Part shown: positions 22,643-33,375 of the stretch, one piece after another | Position numbering within the stretch: position 1 is the first letter of the stretch | How the letters are laid out: each line of letters starts with the position of its first letter | DNA from: Polytrichum commune | Taxonomy: Eukaryota; Streptophyta; Polytrichopsida; Polytrichales; Polytrichaceae | DNA length: 64,000 nucleotides | Assembly: GCA_950295325.1 (NCBI GenBank) | Contig: OX485806.1 | Coordinates: forward strand, 16,554,001 to 16,618,000 | Direction: 5' to 3' | Translations under genes and position numbers: made by a program | The notes under the pieces: model-generated | The model's database searches: none | The model's input: only the letters and a program-made list of their open reading frames with translations | What the model was told of the DNA's origin: nothing

Positions 22643-24192
22643 TTAGGTCTTGAATGTCTCGATGGCCACCTTCTGGCCAGCTTGACAGTGCCCCAATTCA
22701 CCACTAATGAAGTAAACAATGGAGTAGCCTTGCAGATGGAATGCGTGGGGGCCCTCAGTCCATGAAGCCATTGGGTTGTTCACATTGCAGGTCTTGTAGT
22801 CTTCCTTGCTCACCATCAACACACTGTCGCTGCCGCGTGGATACTGAAAGTCTGTAGGATGATCAATCACACCATAAAGTAAGCGGGTCTTAAACAGACA
22901 CATTTCTCTTTGCACCCACTTCTCAGAGGATATGGAACACACAATTAGTGCAAGATGATTAGTGAATTCATGCCGTAGCTGTAGCCACTTTCCTCATGGT
23001 TGTCATAGCTTGTACAAATATCTTAGTTCATTGTCAAAATGAGGCTTCTGAGTTATTGAATTGATCATACAGGTCCCCCAGTTATCTTGACTATTGCGTC
23101 AGCATGCTTAACATGTTCTGAGCACGTAGTTCGATTTCTTTTCAACCCATGATGTCTTGTTGGTGGTTAATCTTAGATCCACACCCCACCATTCACCACT
23201 CAATAATAGGCACCTCTACCTTATATTTATTTTAGAGAATCCATTACAACTCCCTCTCAAGATTTTTCCTCTACTTATAAGTGTGGAATTCTTCATTGTG
23301 GCCCCATCGAATGGAACATGTCCTGTACTTTGATTTTTTGAGGGCCATCTCAACGTCTTTTTAAAAGTTGATTTTGGGTTAAGAAAGTCGAAACACCACT
23401 TACAAGGCACAAAGAACACCTCCATATAGGCACAAACAATCTTCCGTTTAGTGGATGTGCGCTTAACAATCTAACTTTCTGTGATAACAAGTAGCTAGGA
23501 AAGAGTTTGGACATTGATAGTCCTTTAGCATGTACATACTCTACTCAACACGTCAGGAAAATGAGAACACAACGTAAAATGTATCAATGACTTTGCAACG
23601 TAATCGTGACAAAGTTCTTTTAGTATTCAGCACTCTTACAATATGTTTGTATCTTGTAATTCCAAGCGGAACGGGTGGAAGCCTTCATCGACATGAGAAT
23701 TGTCTTAGTATATTGGTACTGGAATTGCATTGTAATATCACTCTAAATAACTTCAAATGGAACAAGCACCTACTCCTCCCATCAGAAGTTCGGATGTTAT
23801 TTCAATCAATTGAAGCTTCACAGTGACATATATATAAGTATAAATCTATTTGTTCACGTGCTACTTGGAGCCAATATACTACGTTACAAGTAGCCTCCAA
23901 GTAAGCAATCTATCTGTACATGTGCAAGTTTATGCAGGTTTGCAGTGGGGACTAAAGAATAAGAAAAAGACTTGAGATCGAATTAAAAGACGGACATTGA
24001 GAGGGACATACCCAGAAAGTCTCCGGTGACGTAAGGGAGGTGGCTGTGGTACCAGTCTGCATAAAACATTTGGTCATGCGGAAAGCCCCAGCCCGATGGG
24101 CCGCCCACGACATAGCTGGTCGCCATGGATCCTTGCAATTGCGTGAGCATCATGATGGCTGCCACCAACAAAGACGATCGAATATAAGCCAT
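22643..24192 (-). CDS. Secreted phytocyanin with a degenerate copper site (early-nodulin-like)
   Basis: Two exons, 24192-24012 and 22851-22643, joined in phase across a 1160-bp intron (donor G|gtatgt, acceptor ctacag|AC), give 129 residues. Residues 1-25 are a signal peptide ending near GSMA|TSY. The mature protein starts YVVGGPSGWG and fits the plastocyanin-like fold of phytocyanins, which are small extracellular or cell-wall proteins. Of the four copper ligands, the first histidine (usual HNV) is aspartate in GSDSV and the cysteine (usual YFIC) is serine in YFIS. The histidine of GHC is kept and the axial position is glutamine, as in stellacyanins. The structural cysteines (KTC and GHC) are kept. 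Copper binding is therefore unlikely, as in early-nodulin-like proteins, but there is no hydrophobic tail for a GPI anchor. Confidence 0.88.
22925..23220 (+). repeat. Dispersed TTGGAGCCACA-type repeat, copy inside phytocyanin intron
   Basis: The same ordered blocks as at 9590, 44925 and 49720 (AATTAGTGCAAGATG.TTAG, TGTAGCCACTTTCCTCAT, TTCATTGTCAAAATGAGG, GAGCACGTAGTTCGAT). It sits in the intron of the phytocyanin gene, antisense to it. Confidence 0.6.
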
Positions 24193-24482
24193 TGAGGACT
24201 TGAAACGCCAAGAAATTGATGCGATTAAAAAATCTGGGTGAAGTCAGACTTGACAGTCGGCCGTTGCGTGCAGATCAGACGGGGGAGTTGTGAAGCTGTG
24301 GAGAGGGAAATATTCACTAGACCTGCAATATTTAAGGTTTTTCATCCTCGGAGCCTCTCGGTAAGATCTTTGTATCTGTGTTCATGTAAACTGGGTAGCT
24401 GAAGGGTTGGTGAGGCTAGAGAATCCTATCAGATTTCGGTACTCCTCCGCTTGTTTCAATTGCAATCCAAGGAAACCGGTTT

Positions 24483-24545
24483 TGAAGTCCGGGAAGCCAA
24501 AGGGCTTATGGAACTAAAAAGTACATCAAGACGGTGTCAAAAGGC
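24483..24545 (+). repeat. Dispersed segment with faint 5S rRNA resemblance, copy 2
   Basis: Shares agtccgggaag, ggaactaaaaagtacatcaa and cggtgtcaaaagg with 8249-8325, in the same order and spacing. See that entry for the possible 5S relation. Confidence 0.35.
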
Positions 24546-24965
24546 TAATTGCTTACAGTAACAGAGTGCAATGCCCCTGGGAGAATGAGGCTAACTGTAC
24601 TCGACTGCCTAAGTGGAAGAAAGACTTGAGATTTCCTAGTACTACATTTTGAAACAGGGAAGTAAACCTATGATCTCTAATGGAGTTACAGAAAGGCACT
24701 CCCATACAAAGTGTGTTAACTACATTGTAAGAGCGAAAGTGGCATGATCTGTTAGTTCAAAATTGGGCTAGTCGACCACCACCGGCTGGTTTCATTGACA
24801 AGTGTATGACTTGACATTGGTAATGCGTTGGGGTGGTGTCAAATGGTTGATTCAAGTACGATTCTGCGCTAGTAATTTTGCTGTAATGTGAATTCCCTGC
24901 TAAGCATGAAATACCTGAACAAGCATGCCTGATCTAGGTTTTGAATATGGTGAGGAAGAAGAAGA

Positions 24966-25017
24966 AAAAAATTTGGACCATTTCTCGATTTGTGCGTGTC
25001 ATCCTTGCGCAGGGGCC

Positions 25018-25049
<32 letters not shown>

Positions 25050-25069
25050 TCAGATGTCTCCGAGGAGAC
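24966..25069 (-). ncRNA. U6: U6 spliceosomal snRNA, second full-length copy
   Basis: A complete U6 sequence on the minus strand from GTCTCCTCGGAGAC to GGTCCAAATTTTTTT. It differs from the copy at 21594 mainly in the tetraloop region of the 5' hairpin, which still pairs. The Pol III terminator is present. Upstream there is only an ATTAATAT about 25-30 bp away and no recognisable upstream element, so activity is less certain than for the first copy. Confidence 0.88.
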
Positions 25070-25288
25070 AACATTGAAGTGAACTTTCTGATATTAATTC
25101 TCGCTCTTCTACTAGACTGCACTCGCTATGGGTTAAATTATATTGGTGCCCAATCTCCCTGCTTGCTCATGTCAGTATTGAATCCACATTTTACTGCAAG
25201 CTATCGCCTGCTTCACAAAACCGGTTAACATTCATCATAGCCACAATGCAATGCACTAAACTAAAGGGAAAATCAACAAGTAACACTC

Positions 25289-25621
25289 AGGACCTATTGA
25301 CATGGGGTCTCGAGTCACTTGAGGTCAATCCGTGCAATCTCAGCTGTTGAGAGCATGGAAGTTGGGACTTACCGCTGTCCACAGGGTCCCAAGTCCCAAG
25401 TGTGACATAGATGTCTAAATGACAATATTTTTTGGAGGTGAGGCTTGGGACTTGTGGTGAGAGTTGGGTGCTGCAAAAAGCTAGACCCAATCCTCAACAC
25501 AAGTCCCGCGAACATTTATTTGCATCAAATAATCAAGGTCTGATTTTGATGGTAATTAATTATATTAATGGCTTCTTGAGGCTCAAAAGTTGGGACTTGG
25601 GACCCCATGTGAACTTGGCCC
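25289..25621 (-). mobile_element. MITE of the 13.5-kb family, single inverted copy
   Basis: Read on the minus strand it starts near TTAGGGCCAAGTTCACATGG and ends GGTCAATAGGTCCT. The interior includes the cgagtcacttgaggtcaatc block of the tandem triplet at 13511-14450. It is diverged from those copies in the middle. Confidence 0.75.
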
Positions 25622-26303
25622 TAAGTGGAATGCTTGCACACATGATAGGTGCCTTACAAATTAGCCCTATTGCATGATTTGCTTGTGTGAGTGCTTTAAT
25701 TTTATGTCGTAAACTAGTACACTAAATATCTAATCAAGTGTGGCATTAAAATTGATGTGCCATTTAGGACTTTCCATGTAGCACCAAGTGTGATGTGACA
25801 CCTTCTCTAGTTGCTATCCAATGATTTCAAGACAATTAATGTGGGTGAGGATGAATAGTGTGGGCCACAATGAATCAAATGTTTAGTGTAGCTGCATATA
25901 CTTGATGGTGTTGATGTAGATTCATTGTTTGGGTGCCCACTTTGAAGAGATGACTTCATATAAGCAACCCATCGATGATGAGTTCAATCACAACTATCCT
26001 TATCTTTGAGTTGAAACCTTGGTGAATTGTTTAAAGTTCACTTAAGGTATGTACACCCAAAACTAACACTTGACCTAAACATTGTACATAGTAGTTGGTT
26101 CAAGGTCACCTACAAATAAATCCTTAAATCCTCGTACATTTTGCACACATAATCCAAATCAAGTGTATTTCATGCGTTGGAATCCACTTGAACTTGCAAA
26201 ATAGAAAATGTAAAAATAGACCACTCTATAATGGAAATTGTGTTTAATGTTTATTTTGTTGGTTTTTAGGTGTCAACCTTAGACCTTGTTTTATAGGGAA
26301 ATC

Positions 26304-26345
26304 AAATTGGATCATTTCTTGACTTATGTGTGTCACTCTACAAGT
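26304..26345 (-). pseudogene. U6 fragment, degenerate 3' part
   Basis: On the minus strand it reads GTGACACACATAAGTCAAG then AAATGATCCAATTT, matching the 3' third of U6 with several changes. There is no promoter and no 5' half. Confidence 0.55.
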
Positions 26346-26891
26346 GATATGTTGAAAGATCCTCACTAGGGTAAGATTAACAAGTAACTTAACACGACAA
26401 CCGTACATTGTGTCCGCAGGGGATTGGGCGAGACTGTCAATAAAAAATAAATCATAAAGCAATGCAGGATCCACCCACCAAACATAAGACAAATACTTGT
26501 CTAGTACAAATGTTTGTTACAACTTGTCCATCGCAACTCATGGCAACGAAATGCATGAATAAAATACAAACTGATTATCTTTACGCATTTTCTCGCCATG
26601 AGTTGCGATGGACAAGTTTTCTTCTAGTGAAAACTGACAAAGAAAACAACAAGATTGATCCTTAGAGGACAAGGCCCATCTCATCACACCCCTAAAACAT
26701 AGGTCCTCTCAATTGTGTTCACTGTTGAGTGTGGAATAGGTAAGAAAATTTGAAGACGAGGCAAAGTTCCTCCTAGGCTTCACATGATTCAGTGTTATTG
26801 GAATTTCATATTGAGACTCAACAACTAAGTAGGTAGGTGGAGATGCTATAACTTGGATTTTTGAATGCTAAAGAAACTGCAAAGGCAGGAA

Positions 26892-26938
26892 AAACTTGGA
26901 CCATTTCTCGATTTGTGCATGTCAACCTTGCACATGGT
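26892..26938 (-). pseudogene. U6 fragment, 3' half
   Basis: On the minus strand it reads GTGCAAGGTTGACATGCACA then AATCGAGAAATGGTCCAAG, nearly identical to the U6 3' half. The 5' half is missing. Confidence 0.85.
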
Positions 26939-27059
26939 AAGGTATAGGAAAAAAAATGAAAATAAGTTGATTTGGCCAAAAAAACTGGCTTGAAATTTGT
27001 GCAATATTTTTCAGAGGAAATGATGAGGAATGCAATTTGTTTCATAATTTATTCTACCT

Positions 27060-27250
27060 AAATAATTAGTGACATTTTCCCACATGAATGATAACCATTA
27101 CCTCAATAATCAACATATTAGAATGGTTATTATGTTTTGAGCACAAAATCCAATCTCTTTTAAACACAATTCTTTTTGGTATCTGTTCTTGGGGCCACGT
27201 ACGGGTGTCAAATTGACATGAGTAACCGAATTGGGCATGTCTAACTTTCA
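27060..27250 (+). repeat. Dispersed TTGGAGCCACA-type repeat, partial copy
   Basis: TTTTGAGCACAAAATCCAATC, CTTTTTGGTATCTGTTCTTG and GGGGCCACGTACGG match the right part of the family. The left half is missing or diverged. Confidence 0.5.
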
Positions 27251-27942
27251 GATATATATATAGACAGAATTTAAAAAACAGCTTCACAAAAAGTGAGATG
27301 AATTGTTGGTAATCTTCAGTTTTCACCAAACAACTAATTGTTTCCGTAAAGAAAACATGAATAGGGTGCATACCTTAAGGAGAGGCAGCTTGTGCACTTT
27401 GTGCGGTATGAAAATCAGATTTTGTAGATTCTGGTAAAGATGCTAGTTATAAAATTGAGACTGGATGGACCAAACATAAGAAACCTAGCAACCAAAGACT
27501 TCCATAGCACATACTGATGTGATAGTACATACAAACACAAGTTTGCAATCATTCGAGAAGTGTGAAGCTAGGTGATAGAATGATCATAATCATTTTTGAG
27601 AAATGAAATTTGGCATTTTCGGGCAAGGTATATCGCTGGACTTCAAAGAAACAAATTTCCATCATTGTGAGATAAAATTGCTTGGCCTTCACCTAACACA
27701 TGACTTTACTGAATGCTCTTCAAATTTACAAAAGACAAGGTGGGCTGGTCTCATTCCCCACCAGCAAATTGACCTACAACAATTGGAGATGACAGATTTT
27801 CGATGAAATAGGATTGCACAATGCAAGGGCCTGCCCCAAAAAATTTGCATAATGATCAATGTTTAATGACACCCACATTGGGTTACCAAAATCTGGTCTA
27901 CTGTGCTCACAGATACAAGCTTGAGTCATGGGCCGTCTTCAG

Positions 27943-30900
27943 TTATCTGATTGTCTTCAATGATCTCTTTTTCCGGCGTCCCCACTTCATTGGATGTTGA
28001 CGTGATGATGGGTTTTCAATGGATTTTCGGTTTCCATTGAATCTTTCCCCAATTGCACCACGGCAGTTTGGAGCCCCACAGTGGCATTTTACATTGGGAC
28101 CAAACTCCACATACCTTCACAAGAACATAGTATTACACTTCCGAGCTTCAAATAAAACCCCAATTTGTTCTGAAGAAGTTCCTTTCACTATGCCAACGTA
28201 CAAAAAACCTAGAGACTAATTGAATCCCCATGACTAGGTGAGATATTACTTGATTGCAGCAAGGATTAATTGATGGAAAAGCAAGGTTAAGAATAATACT
28301 TGTAGTCATAATTTAGCTCTTCACCCGCAAGAATGTCTCGTCCAGCAAAAACGCCCAGTCTGGTTTCACCATCGACACGCCTGCCACATACGTCAAAGTT
28401 ATACAATAGTACACAGTATATTTTGAGTTTCATCAAATTTTACTGATGTTTTCAGAAAACCCCTATCTATGACTACCTACTATTCTGAGGAAGTACCCAG
28501 TCATCAATAGCAAATGCACTCATATATTCATTTATCTTGGAATCCAAATGATGTCAATGATGACAGACATTTCTCCAGACTGCAGTTGGGTTTCAATTTA
28601 ATACAGTAATTTGCAGTATATTTTGAACTTGATTAAATGTTACTGATGCTTTCAGCATAAGTCCATCTACAGTAACTATAAATCTAAGGAAAAGCCCCCT
28701 CATCAACAGCAAATGCACTGATAGATGTGTTAACTTGAAATGTCAAAGGATATTGATGATGTCAGACCATTTTTCAAGCCTGCAGTTGGGTTGACAGCTG
28801 TGGTTAAGGTAGCGGGATGCATTGCCTTTCCTGGTGGCATCAATGATGAAATCTTTTGCAATCTCACACATGTAGAAGTTGCAAATGCTGCGACGTCCCT
28901 TCATCTCCCAAAGTCGTTTTTCGCACATGGCATCATCTATCACTGACAGTTCAGTAGAGGCTCTGTCAAATGACTATTTTATTCAGTTGATAGGTCAAAA
29001 GCTGCATGCGTTCTTTTAAGAATTGAGTGGGAATGCTTGATCTGCTTAGAGTAGAGCTGCTGAGTGTGAACTCTTGCATTCTCAAAGTGATACAGTGCAT
29101 GCAAACATAGTATGTCCACCTCATATGTAAGACTGCAATTCCCTTTTCAGTCTAGGCTTTGTGGATTCTGTGGTTACCTTCTCCTGTGTACTCGATAACA
29201 AACTCGTCTTTTTTTATGGCCTCCACAGCTACTGCACCCCAGCCACAATGCTGTGTCTGGCACCCACAAACTTGACTTAATAAGCATGACATCTGCAGTT
29301 CAAGGTGACTGTCTCCCAACTTTCACTAGCTGATAAATAATTATTAGTTCTCTTCTGGCTATGCATCTCAGTTTTTTAATGATAGAATTCTTTTCATCCT
29401 CCTCACTTTTCAGGCCACATGGTTCCCATACTATAATCCTTTGAGTATCTATGTACTAAAGTTCAGATCCCAAGAAGTAAAAATCAGAGAAGATATTAGG
29501 TCTCGGTCATCCTATTTGAGATGGACAGATAGAAACCTGCACATTCTAAAACGCCATACTCCATTTTGTTCTGATGATTCTAAGTTTCACAGTCCGCCAA
29601 CTTCAACAACAGATCCCAGGTGAGGAATTGCAAATACAACCTACAGCCTTGGAATGGATTGAACAATTAGAGTGTCAAAACATAAAACTCTACTGACCCG
29701 GCCTAGCAGAAAATATGCATATTCAAGTTGGAAGAAAACCTTACCTTGACAACTTTGAGACGTTTGTCTTTCCGGAAGGGTTTGTTGCAGCACTTGTCAG
29801 AGCACTTGCAGGCTTTGGAGCAGCTCATACTCTGCACCCTATCTCGACAACAAGCAGCATGCTCTCACTACCCTGATTCTTTTGATAACTTGGACCATGC
29901 CTTTATTGTCACAACAATCACTGTTGATTTTCATGAGCTAATAACAGCAACTCACCAGTACTCAAAGGGTAATATCTTTTCAATTGTAAGTCATCACAAA
30001 AAATCACAAGAAGTGGCAAACCTGCATTCACAATCATCCCCACACTCGTCTTGTGCTTTGCAAGAGCAACCAACACCATCATCCGCATCATCCCGCTTCT
30101 TCTTTATTAGAAAGACATCTGCATTACTGGTGAAGGATATAAACTCAACAATTCTCAAGTAAACTCTTGAAGATAGATCTCTTGTACAGCATATGGAATT
30201 CACTACAAAAGGATGGATTCTCATTACTACAGTTAAAACTTGAAGTTGTATTGCAGGGCAAGGATACTGCGTCTGATGAGGAAGTATGGAGGGGGCTCTT
30301 TATCATTCTCCATCACCTCCTTAATGAACTCTGTTGTGAGCATGAAATCTTCTTGTTGGTCTGGGACTGGTAGGTGATGAAAAAAATCCTGCTTAATGAG
30401 GCCACATCAGTACATTGGACGTTCTCTTGGAGTTTCCTTGTGCAGAAAGTAAACTTACATAGGATTAAATATTTGATGAAAATCAAGAGGAAGTCCATAC
30501 ATAAAGAGAAGTAACCAATTGGAAACTACAAACACTTTGATATTTGGTCTTTACTCGTTCAATTTCTGAGATCAAATGCATTCACTCAGGTAAACAAACC
30601 TTGAAAACATTCCTCGCAGTACTGAGCATTTATTGAAATCTGTCTTAGATAAGAGGGTTTGCAGAAGCATACCTGACAGTTGCTTGTTGGCGGCCTAAGC
30701 TGTAGAATATGAGAGAGATGCACCCACCACTCTGTGTCAGCACCCCAACCCATGTGCGGGTCAAGACTATCCCTCTTTACTCACATCCACCTATTCCTCC
30801 TCTTGGCAAAAACATGAGGTTTCCTGTGAACATTGCTCAAAATGATATTCTTTGCAACTCATTCTTTCAGTTGACTTCCAACACTTGTGCTCTATACCTC

Positions 30901-31885
30901 AGAGATTTGAGAAAATATGAGAGGAAACTTGTACTTGTTTCACGCAGACGTTTCTATGAAGAGAAATTGCTGTACTTGAATAATTTCAGAGCAAGACAAC
31001 TTGCTAAGGTAGTGCATGCCAAAACCAACACCCTAGAATCTTGCAGAATAGGTACATATTGATATCAGAGACTGTCCACCACCTTAACATCAGGCTCCTG
31101 TGATAGTTTTGGGTCATCTGCCAATAAAACTTCGAACCCTTATAACTTTTGCATACAGTATTCAAATAAGACATACTTTGGTGCAATGGAATCCCCTGTG
31201 AATTGCTATAGAGAACCATTTAATGAATTTTTTGTCTAATTGCTCAACACTTACAATGTCAGGCTTAGCACCATCTACCAATGCTTATATAATTTGTGGC
31301 ACCTTTTTTTAATTTGTCCATAACTTTTTGATGATTTTGCTGCATAAACTGCACTTAGAATGTGCAATGAGGTTGTAGAAGGCAAACCTTATCTTCCACA
31401 CTGTAAGCATGTCGCCAACATATGGCCCAGCCTGGTCTGTTACGGAAGAGAGTAGTGGACTCCAGACAAGGTATGCACTCTTCATGAGTAGCAATAGGGC
31501 ACCTTTCACAGCGCCACAATGGGGATCCTTGGTTTCTTCCACAAGCATAGCAAACCTGTGCCCACAAGTGATCTGTCAGATCATTTTAGTGGGCTATAAA
31601 AATTAACCCATTAAATTGTAATGTATCTGGAGAAAGACATATTGCAAATCAAGCGGATGAATCCTTAGTAGGTGAGCTCTTGATTGAAGATCTGCAAACA
31701 AGTCTTTCTTTATCAAGAGAATCTGATAGGTCACGCAATCTTGCCTTCCCAACAAGCTCATCCCATGCCTTGCAAACCACGCGACTTTGTCTGCATAAGT
31801 CGGGTACTGACAAGAAAGATAGCACATGCTCAATGACATCCAGTGGGAGCTTGCTACAAACAACTCTCCTTGAATCCATGGGTTC
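27943..31885 (-). CDS. ASHR3: ASHR3-type histone lysine methyltransferase (PHD-AWS-SET) with an upstream F-box exon
   Basis: Exons found, in order: 31885-31700 (F-box), 31555-31388, 30388-30268, 30118-30022, 29838-29745, 29256-29178, 28942-28768, 28380-28300 and 28114-27943. All junctions from 31555 on keep phase. The second exon encodes a zinc finger (CYACG..PLWRCERCP..THEEC..GWAICWRH). Next come LPVPDQQEDF, the cysteine-rich AWS region (GVGCSCK..CGDDCECR..SCSKACKC), and SET with the NHSCQPNC and ELNYDY motifs. The post-SET CHCG..NCRG and a basic tail MKWGRRKK close it. This order and spacing match Arabidopsis ASHR3 (SDG4), a nuclear chromatin methyltransferase of the ASH1 class thought to act on H3K36 or H3K4. 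About ten residues after VEDK, present in Arabidopsis, are not seen, so a microexon may be missed. The true N-terminus and any first PHD half are not located. Confidence 0.85.
28398..28798 (-). repeat. 200-bp tandem duplication across a SET exon end and its intron
   Basis: Bases 28398-28598 and 28599-28798 align at an exact 200-bp offset (acagtatattttgag at 28413 and 28613; tgcagttggg at 28581 and 28781). The right copy contains the last codons of the functional SET exon (PNCRLEK). The left copy lies in the following intron and keeps a relic reading PNCSLEK then Cys in place of Trp. The duplication therefore left a dead exon fragment downstream of the live one. Confidence 0.85.
30119..30267 (-). 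other. Likely U12-type (minor spliceosome) intron in the ASHR3-like gene
   Basis: The 149-bp intron starts GTATCCTTG, matching the U12-type donor consensus RTATCCTTT at 8 of 9 positions. Near its 3' end it has ATCCTTCAC, close to the U12 branch site TTCCTTRAC, with the presumed branch A 12 nt before the acceptor ATGCAG|AT, within the U12 spacing of about 10-15 nt. Splicing here joins R-R-A|AT to give RRN-VFLIKKKRDD, which aligns without gaps to the Arabidopsis family sequence. No U2-type GT donor gives that junction. Confidence 0.8.
31700..31885 (-). CDS. F-box exon, probably part of the ASHR3-like transcript
   Basis: A 62-codon phase-0 exon between acceptor tgccacag|GAACCC and a weak donor CTT|gtttgc. 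It reads MDSRRVVCSKLPLDVIEHVL then SFLSVPDLCRQSRVVCKAWDEL, a clear F-box (leucine-proline start, LCR..VCK.W core). F-boxes bind SKP1 and recruit SCF ubiquitin ligase. It lies only 144 bp upstream of the zinc-finger exon, and both are phase 0, so DKERL|VCYACG is a legal join. Alternatives are a separate F-box gene whose later exons are lost, or a first exon starting at 31879. F-boxes are not part of ASHR3 as I know it. Confidence 0.55.
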
Positions 31886-32159
31886 CTGTGGCATTGATAA
31901 AGAATAAATTGAGTCCAATGCCACACTTTTTGAATGTTCAAAGCAACCTCTGAAGAGATGACAAGGAATCAGAACACAGGACACAGAAACTCACTACATG
32001 CTACGAAAACCATGCGCAATGAATGAACAACTTTGGCATATTTGAAAGCTACACTCACACAGATGATTGATCACAATGCAGCTCCAAACAGAACATGTTT
32101 TAAACTGCAGTTTTCACACATTGTGTGCTTCTTTCTTGCTTGACAGTGTTCTTTGCAAG

Positions 32160-33175
32160 AGGTCCCCTGGTTCAGGGTTTAGAGTTTTGCATTTTCACTT
32201 TCAAGTGCAAATTATCTTGACAGTGAGAATCTAGTCCTTATCAAATTGGCACTCAATAAATTTGCATTCAAAGTATAACAACATCCAGAGTTGCTCAACC
32301 TATTTATTTGCTGGCCACTGCTGATGACTCGGCTACTTGGCTACACCAAGACCCTTCATCACCTTGGAATCCCCGGAGTAGCCTGCCATGCTGCATAAAA
32401 TTCGGCTGACTTCCAACCTGCCATGTTCCACCATTTTACGACTGAATGCAAAGTAGGGGGCGCTATGTCGTTATATAAGAAGTAACATTGCGAATCCCTA
32501 TCTCTAAATATAAAGAAATGAGCACCTCTTGTCACTGCCTTTCAAGATGTTAGTCAGCTTGCACATCCACCCTTGAAGTCTATATACAGTATTTTGTTTC
32601 AAAACACGATTTCTGCTAAAAACACTTTGCACAAAGACAAGAAGTGTAAAACTGTGGTGGGCTCAACTGATGGTCACACTCTTTAGACAACCTACATTGA
32701 TCAATTCAGTAATTGAGGATTGTCAAGTTATCCTAATTCTCACGAAAACAGAAAGTTTCTGCCACACCAGGTCCTCCCAGTTCAGAAATTAGGGTTGTGC
32801 GTACTCAGCATTTTCAAGTGCAAATTTAATTTGACAATGAGAGCGAGTCTTGTCCTTATCAAATTTGCACTTCTTAATTGCGAGATCGGCAGAACACATT
32901 GAAAGCTGATCAACCAATTTATTTTTTAACCACTGCTGATCGCTACTTCGCACCCTTGGCTAAACCAAGACTCTTCTTCACCTTGGAATCCCCGGAGTAG
33001 CCTAGCCTGCCAAACTGATTAAAAATTTGGCTGACTTCCGAACTTGCCATTTCCCACCATTTGTAAACTGACTGACTGCAAAGTAGACAGCCTTATACTA
33101 TGTCCCTATATATGATAAGTAGCGCTGAGAAACCCTAGCTCTAAAGAGAACCAATGGACACCTCTTGCATAGAAC
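32160..33175. repeat. Direct repeat pair, about 390 bp each, 5' of the methyltransferase gene
   Basis: Segments 32160-32545 and 32768-33175 align in order. Shared blocks include TTTCAAGTGCAAATT, CACTGCTGAT, ACCTTGGAATCCCCGGAGTA (identical in both) and TTCGGCTGACTTCC-like. The fully conserved 20-plus-bp core around AATCCCCGG is unusual given the divergence elsewhere. No coding frame is shared. The pair lies in the upstream part or a long leader intron of the ASHR3-like gene. Confidence 0.75.
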
Positions 33176-33375
33176 AACATATGTCTTTCAACATATCCCC
33201 TGATGTAATCCAAGTTCTCAGGTCCAGATTTTAAAACAAAGTGCTCTTACAACATGTGTCTCACACAAATTAAACACCAGGAAAAATCAGAGCTCTCAAG
33301 CTTCACTTACATACTTCGGTGCTATCAATGCACCCAGTACCTCGCCAATCGAAAAACCACCTCCTATAAGAAGAA

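Noticed and set aside
32097-32162. Short minus-strand frame with CKEHC...MCENC upstream of the F-box exon
   Set aside because: The four cysteines suggest a zinc site, but the frame is about 25 codons, has a weak donor and soon hits a stop; chance is likely. It does not supply the missing first PHD half.
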